Positions 57,288 to 64,000 of a stretch of DNA of 64,000 nt are shown piece by piece. The translations under genes and the position numbers were made by a program. The DNA lies in the NCBI GenBank assembly GCA_965243185.1, contig OZ251531.1:930001-994000 (forward strand), in the 5' to 3' direction. How positions within the stretch are numbered: position 1 is the stretch's first letter; each line of letters starts with the position of its first letter. This DNA is from CBDBCU01 sp965243185 (GTDB lineage: Bacteria > Chloroflexota > Dehalococcoidia > Lucifugimonadales > UBA3495). The notes beneath the pieces were generated by a model that did no database searches, was not told the DNA's origin, and saw only the letters and a program-made list of their open reading frames with translations.

Positions 57288-57357
57288 TGCTTATCGGGTG
57301 ATTCGCCCTTACCTTCATTCCCGTGAAAACGGGAATCCAGATAGTACCCGATAAGCA
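57288..57357. repeat. Nested palindrome: ATTCCCGT-type repeat inside a 12-bp inverted repeat
   Basis: TGCTTATCGGGT (57288-57299) and ACCCGATAAGCA (57346-57357) are perfect inverted repeats enclosing TTCATTCCCGTGAAAACGGG (57314-57333). Like the 27121 case, an inner palindrome sits inside an outer one with unrelated arms. The transcript between the two minus-strand genes would form a long hairpin here. Confidence 0.65.
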
Positions 57358-57390
57358 AAGGCAACGGAAGGAGCGGTCGGGCTTTCCCCG

Positions 57391-57951
57391 CTAATCGGCC
57401 GGCGGCACAAAGGGATAGGGGATGGGCGGCCCGTCCCGCAGCGGCAGTACCACCGTGGCCGTCCCCGGCATACTTTCAATGCCGTCCTGGGTTTTCATCC
57501 CGATTTCCAGTTCGATGAACCCCATCTGCCCCTTTTCGTACTTGCCGGTGACCTGCCCCCACATAATCAGGATGTCGCCCGGCACCAGCATCGCCCGATG
57601 CTCGAACTGGGCTTTCCAGGGCCAGCCGCCGGGCAGCGTCCAGTCTTTCAGGTACTGGGGGACGACACTCTGTTTCCAGGAGCCATGCACCAGGATGCTG
57701 GGGTTTTTGTCGTGGTTCAGCCCAAAGTCCAAATCGTAGTGGATGCGGTGGAAGTTCTCAATGGCCGCGCTCCAGCGGAACAGATGGGTCGGCGTGGGAT
57801 GGTAAATATACTTGGGCAGTTCCATCCCCTCAGCCACATCCTCGTAGTAGAGCTGTTCCTTATGGCGCAGGGCGTCGGCTTTGGGCCGCTCGTTGTGCGC
57901 CAGAATCGCCTCCGGCGCCATTTTCAGCAGGTCTTCCAAGGGAGTGGTCAT
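57391..57951 (-). CDS. MaoC-like hydratase, subunit or domain B
   Basis: A 186-residue hot-dog-fold protein: YHPTPTHLFRWSAAIENFHR, then IHYDLDFGLN, NPSILVHGSWKQSVVPQYL and PGDILIMWGQVTGKYEKGQM. The 'IENFHRIHYD' and 'VHGSW' blocks match the catalytic Asp/His of MaoC-type hydratases/dehydratases. It starts 69 bases after the other hydratase gene, and the two are expected to act as a heterodimer, as with split MaoC enzymes in Actinobacteria. Substrate: an enoyl- or mesaconyl-type CoA ester, undecided. Confidence 0.8.
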   Translation of the reverse strand: MTTPLEDLLKMAPEAILAHNERPKADALRHKEQLYYEDVAEGMELPKYIYHPTPTHLFRWSAAIENFHRIHYDLDFGLNHDKNPSILVHGSWKQSVVPQYLKDWTLPGGWPWKAQFEHRAMLVPGDILIMWGQVTGKYEKGQMGFIELEIGMKTQDGIESMPGTATVVLPLRDGPPIPYPFVPPAD

Positions 57952-58020
57952 AGTTCCGTTACCTCTTTCCTGGGGATGCCGGCGAATCCCTGCCGGGCTG
58001 CCAACCGCCGGGCTGGTAAA

Positions 58021-58572
58021 TCAGCGGCGGATGGTCGAGGCCCGGGTGATGCACAGCAAGGCCCCGTCCTGGTTCTTGTAGGTAGTTTCCCGGGTGATAA
58101 TCAGAAAAGGGCGGCCGTCCCGGCCCACCCGCTCCCGAATGTCCGAATAGCGGTTCTGGAAAAACACCCGGTCGCCGATGCTGGGATACTGGTAGATTTC
58201 CAGCTCGTTGCCGGCATTCAGCACCCGCACCAAATCCGTCGGCACCGGCGGCAGTTCCCCCGGCCGTTCTACCGAACCGATGCCGTCGGATTCCGGGTTT
58301 TCCTCAAAGGCCCGGGTTACCGGGTCATCCTGGTCGGGGCGGATGCGCGATGCCAGGTAGCTGACCATAATGGGCGGGGTGATGATTTCCCCATAGGGCG
58401 TAGTGGCGGCAAAGTCGGCGTCCCAATAGCGGGGGTCGGGATCCATCACCGCTTGGGTAAAGCGGCGCAGATATTCGGCGTCCACCACGCCCCACGCCGT
58501 TACCACATCCCCGGACACCCCAATCATCGCGCGCACTTCCGGGGTCAGAGCCGATTGGGTTTCCTGTGTCAT
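58021..58572 (-). CDS. MaoC/FAS1-like dehydratase N-terminal-domain protein, subunit A
   Basis: A 183-residue hot-dog protein of the FAS1_DH_region type: VDAEYLRRFTQAVMDPDPRY, TTPYGEIITPPIMVSYLASR, LNAGNELEIYQYPSIGDRVF and FLIITRETTYKNQDGALLCI. It usually lacks the catalytic Asp/His and pairs with a MaoC partner. ATG 58572 has GAGG upstream. The next gene of the run is the MaoC protein. Confidence 0.78.
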   Translation of the reverse strand: MTQETQSALTPEVRAMIGVSGDVVTAWGVVDAEYLRRFTQAVMDPDPRYWDADFAATTPYGEIITPPIMVSYLASRIRPDQDDPVTRAFEENPESDGIGSVERPGELPPVPTDLVRVLNAGNELEIYQYPSIGDRVFFQNRYSDIRERVGRDGRPFLIITRETTYKNQDGALLCITRASTIRR

Positions 58573-58704
58573 AACAAAATCCTCGTCCACACCCGCCGCC
58601 GGCCGTCATTTTGGCGGCCGCTTTTATGCGGGCGGAATTAACGGGTATTAGACTAACCGATGATGGGCGGTAAGTCAATGGCGAGGGGAAAGGGGAAATG
58701 GAGA

Positions 58705-59649
58705 TAGGAGTTACGCAGTTGAGGGTATAGCAAATTTCGCCCGGGTATAATGGCCTGAAATAAAGAGGTTGCGGCAAGGGAGGACCGGAAATGAACCCGG
58801 CTAAATGCGCTGCTCTGGATTACGTCCCCTTTCTGGTGGCGGCCCAACAGAGTTTTACTTGCCAGGATGCCGCCCGTTGCCAACCGGAGGGCGCGGCGGC
58901 CCCGGCCCACGACGCCTTTACCCGCTTGCTACAGCGGGAGCCGCCCGACACGGCGGCCTTGTGGCCGGAAACCCGGGATTTGGTGCGGTTGGAAGCCAGC
59001 GTTCTGGTTCTGGATGACACCACTCTGGACAAGCCCTATGCCAGGAAAATGGATTTGGTGACCCGCCATTGGAGTGGCAAACATGGTCAAGGGGTGTGGG
59101 GCATCAACCTGCTGACCCTGCTCTGGAGCGACGGGACAGCGTTGATCCCCTGCGACTTTCGGCTTTACGACAAGCCTTGGAGCGGGTTGACCAAGAACGA
59201 CTACTTTCGGCAGTTGTTGGCCGTGGCCCAAGAACGGGGCTTTGCGCCGCGCCATGCGCTCTTTGACCGCTGGTATTCCAGTCTGAAGAACCGGAAAGGG
59301 GTGCGGGTGGGACAGTCGCTACAGACGGGGGACGGGGAACACTGGGCGACTAATGACCTGGAGTTGCCCCCGGAGCAGCGGGCCGAGCTGGCCCGGCAAG
59401 CCTGGGGGATTGAGAATTAGCACCGGGGCATCAAGCAACACTGTGGGGTGGAAAAGTAGCTGGCCCGCAGCGACAGGGCCCCAATGGAACCACATTCGTA
59501 TGGCATTGCAAGCCTTTCTGCGGCTGGAAGTCCACCGGCTGCGCACCGGGATTAGTTGGCATCAAGCCAAGAGCGACATCATCCGCGCGGCGCGGCGGCG
59601 GTGCCTGGCTAACCCGGCTTATCTCCTTTAACCAACTGTGTAACTCCTA
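58705..59649 (+). mobile_element. Decayed IS701/IS4-like insertion sequence
   Basis: The ends are TAGGAGTTACGCAGTTG (58705-58721) and its inverse CAACTGTGTAACTCCTA (59633-59649), one mismatch in 17. It holds a transposase gene with three breaks. Flanks are ATAG on the left and CTAG on the right, compatible with a YTAR-type target but not identical. The next element begins at 59651, so the two elements share the CTAG. Confidence 0.7.
58791..59631 (+). pseudogene. Broken DDE transposase of the 58705 element
   Basis: From ATG 58791 the reading frame encodes VLVLDDTTLDKPYARKMDLV and LIPCDFRLYDKP, ALFDRWYSSLKNRK and QAWGIEN, the layout of an IS701-type transposase (Asp, Asp, Glu). It stops at TAG 59418 where a Tyr is expected (GIEN-stop-HRGIKQHCGVEK-stop-LARS), again at TAG 59457 four residues later in the conserved segment, and a one-base surplus at GGGCCCC (59476-59482) puts the last 50 residues (HIRMALQAFLRLEVHRLRTG) out of frame. 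Confidence 0.75.
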
Positions 59650-59650
59650 G

Positions 59651-60565
59651 GGTGTGCGGACAATACTTTCCTTTGGACTATGGACTATACTATGACATAG
59701 GAAAGGAGGTGTTCTATGGAGCCTCGCACCAAGCTTACTGATGCCCAATGGCAACGGTTGGAGCCTCTGCTGCCGGGCAAGCCTACCGACCCCGGCCGCA
59801 CCGGCTTTGATAATCGCAAAACGGTGGAAGGCATCCTCTGGATTGCCCGCACCGGCGCGCCGTGGTGGGACCGGCCGCCCTACTTCGGCAAAGGGAATGC
59901 CGGGCGCCGGCGTTTCCGCCGTTGGGTGCAAAGCAGGGTCTTGGCCCGGCTGCTTGACGCCCTGCCGGAGGATCTGGAACGGCAAATCGTAATGGTGGAC
60001 GGGACTTTCGTCAAAGTCCAGCAGCACGGGGCCGGCCCGGAAAGGGGGGCGTTCCCCGGCGGAGAGCCGGCAAGGCCAAGCCGTCGGTCGCAGCCGGGGC
60101 GGACTGACCACCAAACTGCTGGTGTTGACCGATGGCCGGGGACAACTGGTTCAGTTCCGATTAAGGCCGGGGAACGCCGCCGCAGGGAAAGAACTACCTG
60201 CGCTATTGGCGGGTGTATCCTTGACGGCGACCCGGGATCTCTTGGAGGATAAGGCGTATGATAGTGATGCCCTCCGGCGTTGGCTGGCTGCTTGGGACAT
60301 AACGGCGACCTTTCCCGGTCGTTCCCATCGGAAAGAGCCGGGGGGTTTTGACGCCGGGAGTTACCAGCGGCGGCACTTGGAGGAAAACGCGTTCAGCGAC
60401 TTGAAACAGTTCCGGGGCATTGCTTGCCACTAGGCTGAACTGGCGGCCAATTATGCCGGAATGGTCAGCCTGGTCGCTTGGTTCCTCAGAACGAAGCCGA
60501 ACCAGCGGCGGGCAGCGGAGTATCCAAAGGCCACGACGGTTGCCTGATCCGATTGTCCACGCGCT
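59651..60565 (+). mobile_element. Decayed IS5-family insertion sequence
   Basis: Ends GGTGTGCGGACAATA (59651) and GATTGTCCACGCGCT (60551-60565) match at 10 of 15 positions as inverted repeats. CTAG flanks both sides (59647-59650 and 60566-60569), the YTAR-type duplication of IS5-group elements. The left CTAG is also the right flank of the IS701-like element, so this one landed at its edge. Its transposase is broken. Confidence 0.65.
59716..60547 (+). pseudogene. Broken IS5-family transposase
   Basis: ATG 59716 (AAAGGAGG upstream) starts MEPRTKLTDAQWQRLEPLLP, typical of IS5 transposases, with VMVDGTFVKVQQHGAG bearing the first catalytic Asp. At AAAGGGGGG (60044-60049) the coding frame moves by +1: KGGRSPAESRQGQAVGRSRG continues to LLVLTDGRGQLVQFRLRPGN. 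The end has QRRHLEENAFSDLKQFRGIA, where Glu is catalytic, then a TAG (60431) replacing a Tyr-like position and more transposase text to 60547. As printed it cannot be made whole without a base removed and a stop suppressed. Confidence 0.75.
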
Positions 60566-60569
60566 CTAG

Positions 60570-60727
60570 TACATACCAATGGGTAGCGGCCGGTATCAAT
60601 CCATCAGAAGTCACGTCGGCGGTGATGGTAGCGGGCAATATCCTCCCCCGGCCGCCGCCGGCGCCAAGCTGTTCACTTCCGGCTCCGGGTTATAGTCATC
60701 CTGGTTAGCGCCGCCGCCATTAGTCAT
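60570..60727 (-). pseudogene. N-terminal fragment of a gene cut by the IS5-like element
   Basis: On the minus strand ATG 60727 (GGGAG upstream) reads MTNGGGANQDDYNPEPEVNS then LAPAAAGGG, and in another frame PATITADVTSDGLIPAATHW with YVL before running into the element. The second part looks like a real, perhaps phage-related, beta-rich protein. One base in the G run near 60645 would have to change to join them. It has been cut at the IS end. The remaining 60728-60896 region shows nothing more than a weak T-rich stretch. Confidence 0.3.
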
Positions 60728-60896
60728 CCCAGAAACTCCCGGCCGGTAATGAATTAGCAGTTTTTTAAGTGTCCGCTAATAGCTCACAGTTGACCAACTG
60801 CTAAAACCGAACGAAACCATACGCCCCCACACCCTCCCCAAAAAAACCGTGTTACACTACTCCTCAAACTCAAATCGGGTTAAGGAGGGAATGGAA

Positions 60897-61733
60897 ATGG
60901 CGCAGGTTAGCCTGGAACGGAATGTAGTGGTCGGCAACTTTGGCGGGATTGACTTGACGGTGGATGTGGCCCGGCCGGCCAATATGGACGGGCCGGCCCC
61001 GGCTTTGCTGTTTCTGCCCGGCGGCGGGTGGCTGACCGCTGACCGGTCGCCGCTGCCGGAACGCTACGGCATCCCCATGGCCGAGCGCGGCTTGGTCTGC
61101 GTTACCGGGGAGTATCGGGTGCTGGAGCAAGCCCTCTGGCCGGCGGCGATTCAGGATGTGAAGGCGATTATCCGCTGGATGCGGGCCAACGCCGCCGGGC
61201 TGGGCATTGACCCGGAGCGCATTGCTTTGGGCGGCAAGTCGGCCGGCGGGCATTTGACTTTGCTGGCCGGGGCAACCAACGGCAGCGGGGAGTTTGAGGA
61301 ATCCCATAACGGCAGCAGTTTTCTGCCGGACTACAGCAGCCGGGTGTCCGCCGTTATCGGGGTGGCGCCGGTGTCGGACATCAGCGAATACTGGCGGCGG
61401 CCGCATCTGGAACCCTACACCGCCGCCGACCGGTCGGCGGCAGCCCTGCGCGCTGCCAATCCCATCGAACGGGTGGATCGCAGCTACCCGCCGACCCTGC
61501 TACTGCACGGCACCAATGACGACCGGGTGCCGCACGAGATGACGCTGCGGATGTTCCATACTCTGGAGCGGCAGGGCGTACCGGCGGATTTGTGCCTGTT
61601 TGCCGAGCAGGATCATATGTTTGACCGGATACCGACGTTCAGCCAAGCCATAGTGGAGAATATGGCCCGGTTCCTGGGACGCTATGTGGGGGCGTTGGCG
61701 GCCGACCGGGAATTGGCGGTTACGGCGGATTAG
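60897..61733 (+). CDS. Alpha/beta hydrolase, carboxylesterase/HSL-like
   Basis: A 278-residue hydrolase. The nucleophile elbow is LGGKSAGGHLTL with Ser115; Asp lies in LHGTNDDRVPHEM and His in FAEQDHMFDRI. The oxyanion segment is LFLPGGGWLTAD, with Pro where the common family motif has His (HGGG). ATG 60897 has AGGAGG eight bases upstream; the ATG at 60891 is too near. Cytoplasmic, substrate unknown (small ester). Confidence 0.85.
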   Translation: MAQVSLERNVVVGNFGGIDLTVDVARPANMDGPAPALLFLPGGGWLTADRSPLPERYGIPMAERGLVCVTGEYRVLEQALWPAAIQDVKAIIRWMRANAAGLGIDPERIALGGKSAGGHLTLLAGATNGSGEFEESHNGSSFLPDYSSRVSAVIGVAPVSDISEYWRRPHLEPYTAADRSAAALRAANPIERVDRSYPPTLLLHGTNDDRVPHEMTLRMFHTLERQGVPADLCLFAEQDHMFDRIPTFSQAIVENMARFLGRYVGALAADRELAVTAD

Positions 61734-61810
61734 GGACGAAAGCCGGTCAACGGACGCCAATGGCAATCGGGAACCGTAAATTCCCGGTTATCCCATTGAT
61801 TTACGCTTTT

Positions 61811-61854
61811 AAGCAGCTGCCGGCAACGGTATAAAAGCCGGCAGCGGGATGCTT
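61811..61854 (+). terminator. Hairpin after the hydrolase gene
   Basis: GCTGCCGGC and GCCGGCAGC form a 9-bp stem around a 12-base AT-rich loop, with an outer AAGC/GCTT. There is no T run, so a Rho-independent terminator is only possible. It lies between the hydrolase and the solute-binding protein. Confidence 0.4.
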
Positions 61855-61930
61855 AACCGCCGGTTTTAGAGTATTATTGTCCCCGGAACTTTAGCCCAAT
61901 TCCCATTTTGCTCCCAATGGAGGCGCCGGA

Positions 61931-63802
61931 ATGAAAAGGTTTGGCGGTCTTAACCGGTTGTTTTTCTACCTTGCCATGGCGATTGTCCCCTTGCTGGCGG
62001 TGAGCTGCGGCAGCGCGGCTAACCCGACAGCGGCGCCGGCTGCCCCGGCCGCGCCGGCGGCCGCCGCCCAACCGGCTCCGGCCCAGCGGGATACGGCTCC
62101 GGTGCAAGCCCCGGCCGCGGCGGCATCCCCGGCTCAAGAAGCGGCCGCGCCGCCGTCCAGCGCGTCGGCCGAACCCGCCGTCGACCAATCGCAAGCCCCG
62201 GTGCCGGCGGCGGCCGCCCAGCAGCAGCAATCGGCGTCGGCGCCGCAGCCCACCGCCGTTCCCGAACCGGCTGATGCAATGCGGATGCCGGAAGGGACTT
62301 TGACCGTTTCCGAGTTTGACTACGATACCGAGTCCTGGCTGCCTTGGGAGGGCGTTACCCAGCGTTTCTACTGGGAGCGGGTGATGGAAACCCTGCTGCT
62401 CCTCGACCCGGTTACTTGGGAGTTCAAGCCCGGTCTGGCTAAAGAGTGGTCGCTGTCCGCCGACGGCCGCACCGTTACCTATCAGTTGGAGCAGGGCGTT
62501 CCGTTCCACGACGGCTGGGGCGAGTTCACCGCCGCCGATGCCGCTTATAGCCTGGACCAGTGGCTGTTTAATGAGGAATCCACCCACCCGTCAGTGGCGG
62601 CTCAGTTGCAGTCCGCGCCGGAAGTGCAGGCGGTGGATACCTACACCGTGGAAGTGCAATATACCGGCGCGCCCTATCTGACCGCCTTTATGGACTTGTC
62701 CTCGGGCAACAACGGCACCGGTATGCTGTCCCGGGCCTATGTGGAAAAGGTGGGGTTGGATGAAGCCCGCCGTAATGCCATCGGCACCGGCCCCTATCGG
62801 TTCGTTGACCACAAATTGGGCGAATCCATCTCTCTCGAAGCCGCCGAAGGCCGGCACTGGCGCATCGTTCCCCAATGGCAGAACCTGGAGTTTCGCATTA
62901 CTCCGGAAGCCTCGACCCGTTTGGCGCAGGTGCTGAGTCAGGAAGTGGATATTGCCCTGCTGCCCGGTTCTTTCAAGCGGCAGGCAGAAGCGGCTCAGGT
63001 TCGCACCCTGCTGAACCCGGGCGTGGCCGGCGTCTTTATCGTCCCGGTGGTCTATATCCCCGGCACTACCGGCATTGACGCTCCCGACCCCAACAACCCG
63101 ATGGCTGACCCGCAGTTTCGGGAAGCTTTGAGCCTGGCCATTAACCGGCAGGAACTGGCGGATGTGGTCTTTTTCGGCGGCGCGGTGCCGACCGGCATTA
63201 CTGACCTGTCACCCATCTCCTTGGGCTATGATGCCCAGTGGGAAAGCCCGGAACCCTATGACCCGGAACGGGCCAAGCGGCTGTTGGACGAATCGGGCAA
63301 GGCCGGCATTACTATCGAGTTTCAGCAGCGGCCTTTGGGCGGCATCCCGGAGGGGCCGCAGTTGGCGGAAGCTATCGCCGGGATGTGGGAAGCCGTGGGC
63401 TTGAATGTGGACTTGAAGCTGAACATTCAGGGCAGCGCCCACTCGGCCATGCGCCGCGGCCGGGAATTGGAGGGTAAAATCTGGCTGATGCGGCTGGGTC
63501 ATCTGACCGACACCACCCGCCGGCTGATTTCCCAATACCGCTGCACTCAGGAGCGGACGGCTCTATTTGCCTGCAATCCCGACTTGGAAGCCCTAACTCC
63601 GCAGATTCAGGCGTCGACCAACCTGGAGGAAAAAGACCGGCTCATCCGCCGGGCTTACGAGATAATCCTGGGCAATCGGACGGTCATTCCGGTAGTGCAA
63701 ACGGCAAGTCTCTACGCCATTGGCCCCCGGGTTGGCGACTGGACGCCGCGACTTGGGGAGCGCTTTACCACGGAACTGGAAAGCGTAGGCCACGCGCGGT
63801 AG
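61931..63802 (+). CDS. Family 5 extracellular solute-binding lipoprotein (peptide/opine ABC type)
   Basis: A 623-residue lipoprotein. The signal peptide MKRFGGLNRLFFYLAMAIVP leads to a lipobox LAVSC (Cys at residue 27). A disordered Ala/Pro/Gln linker follows to about residue 115. The SBP_bac_5 fold follows: EGTLTVSEFDYDTESWLPWE, KEWSLSADGRTVTYQLEQGV, PFHDGWGEFTAADAAYSLDQ and the ending region DRLIRRAYEIILGNRTVIPV. It binds a peptide or similar ligand for an ABC permease; no permease lies within the window, but the next gene may be one. GGAGG precedes ATG 61931. Confidence 0.88.
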   Translation: MKRFGGLNRLFFYLAMAIVPLLAVSCGSAANPTAAPAAPAAPAAAAQPAPAQRDTAPVQAPAAAASPAQEAAAPPSSASAEPAVDQSQAPVPAAAAQQQQSASAPQPTAVPEPADAMRMPEGTLTVSEFDYDTESWLPWEGVTQRFYWERVMETLLLLDPVTWEFKPGLAKEWSLSADGRTVTYQLEQGVPFHDGWGEFTAADAAYSLDQWLFNEESTHPSVAAQLQSAPEVQAVDTYTVEVQYTGAPYLTAFMDLSSGNNGTGMLSRAYVEKVGLDEARRNAIGTGPYRFVDHKLGESISLEAAEGRHWRIVPQWQNLEFRITPEASTRLAQVLSQEVDIALLPGSFKRQAEAAQVRTLLNPGVAGVFIVPVVYIPGTTGIDAPDPNNPMADPQFREALSLAINRQELADVVFFGGAVPTGITDLSPISLGYDAQWESPEPYDPERAKRLLDESGKAGITIEFQQRPLGGIPEGPQLAEAIAGMWEAVGLNVDLKLNIQGSAHSAMRRGRELEGKIWLMRLGHLTDTTRRLISQYRCTQERTALFACNPDLEALTPQIQASTNLEEKDRLIRRAYEIILGNRTVIPVVQTASLYAIGPRVGDWTPRLGERFTTELESVGHAR

Positions 63803-63893
63803 CCGGAACGGGCTGAAAAGCGACGCCGGGGCAGCCAACACTGCGGGAGGAATAGCCGGGTTTCGGTCGCCTCCGGTCCCTGACATTTGCCCG

Positions 63894-63924
63894 TTGACAA
63901 CCCTGATCGGTTTAGCCCTAGAAT
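63894..63924 (+). promoter_or_regulatory. Candidate promoter before the gene at the right edge
   Basis: TTGACA and TAGAAT with a 19-base spacer lie in the gap after the solute-binding protein. The spacer is longer than ideal. It would drive the gene starting at 63990. Confidence 0.4.
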
Positions 63925-63989
63925 AGACCATCCCCTTTCCCCGCAGTCGCTGGGGGATGGGATAATCGGCGAACCGAAAGGCGGTGTCT

Positions 63990-64000
63990 ATGGAAAACCC
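63990..64000 (+). CDS. Start of an unknown gene (partial)
   Basis: ATG 63990, 8 bases after GAAAGGCGG, opens a frame beginning Met-Glu-Asn and running off the right edge. It is downstream of a promoter-like site. Only three codons are visible; an ABC permease would fit the context but cannot be supported. Confidence 0.4.

Noticed and set aside
60044..60049. Programmed frameshift in the IS5-like transposase
   Set aside because: The shift needed is +1, whereas IS5-group elements that use frameshifting do so by -1; an internal TAG is also present, so decay is the better explanation.
58791..60547. Reassignment of TAG as a sense codon
   Set aside because: Well-supported genes such as sufD, rnhA, hsdM-hsdS and rpsF-neighbouring genes end at TAG at the expected places, so TAG is a normal stop; the internal TAGs are in decayed transposases.

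Overview
This 64 kb window is GC-rich (by eye about 60 percent) bacterial chromosome, densely packed, with short intergenic gaps and many GTG/TTG starts. The gene content suggests a Chloroflexota-type organism (Dehalococcoidia/SAR202-like): a phthalate-dioxygenase-type Rieske oxygenase, split MaoC hydratases, an archaeal-type PEP carboxylase, a family 5 solute-binding lipoprotein and short GTCATTCC-type palindromic repeats. That placement is inference from gene content, not a measured phylogeny.

Layout. 1-2030: a partial DinB-like gene, a small unknown, RNase HI and a TIR-like nucleotide-binding protein. 2235-10427 (minus): a full SUF iron-sulfur cluster set, sufB, sufC, sufD, sufS, sufU, with unrelated genes placed between its members (a HEPN protein, a GIY-YIG/cold-shock fusion and a duplicated small membrane/coiled-coil gene). 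10729-12440: an MFS transporter and msrB. 12527-15081: a promoter followed by a tight three-gene module of a PAPS-reductase-like (DndC-like) protein, a small GIY-YIG nuclease and a DndB-like DGQHR protein whose frame is broken at a 14-G tract; a strong hairpin ends it before queA. 16416-24342: small unknown genes, then a reduced HK97-type phage structural module (prohead protease, major capsid protein, connector, tail-tube-like and a large LamG-like tail protein) without terminase or portal. 24576-27061: an orphan small gene, tRNA-Ser(GGA), a DUF1801-like protein, a duplicated retropepsin-like family and trmO. 27373-36510: rel, a one-chain MNT-HEPN protein, a type I restriction system with hsdM and hsdS fused, and a PIN toxin with its upstream partner. 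36606-43313: small unknown genes, Rieske oxygenase, PIG-L deacetylase, DUF502, a GT4 glycosyltransferase, a GNAT/FemAB-like protein and folE. 43467-49569: thrC, a DNA methyltransferase and hom (threonine pathway), then a small rearranged patch flanked by two copies of the hom 5' end, and a SurA/PrsA-like foldase. 49788-53206: rpsF-ssb-rpsR, in which the two partner ribosomal proteins carry long low-complexity tails, and glyA. 53385-54460: an apparently intact insertion sequence with an 8-bp target duplication. 54581-58572: PEP carboxylase, two small unknown genes, a DUF4242-like protein and two MaoC-type hydratases. 58705-60565: two decayed insertion sequences side by side. 60897-64000: an alpha/beta hydrolase, a peptide-type ABC solute-binding lipoprotein and the start of one more gene.

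Themes. Genes typical of conflict systems (TIR-like, HEPN, MNT-HEPN, PIN, GIY-YIG, DndC/DndB-like, type I R-M, an orphan methyltransferase) are not gathered in one island but are spread between housekeeping operons (suf, hom-thrC, rel). The best candidate for an undescribed system is the DndC-like/GIY-YIG/DGQHR operon at 12622-15081. Second is the habit of placing HEPN, GIY-YIG and TIR proteins inside the suf operon. Four separate frame breaks are each mended by removing one base from a G/C run, so assembly error must be excluded before any of them is called a pseudogene or phase switch.
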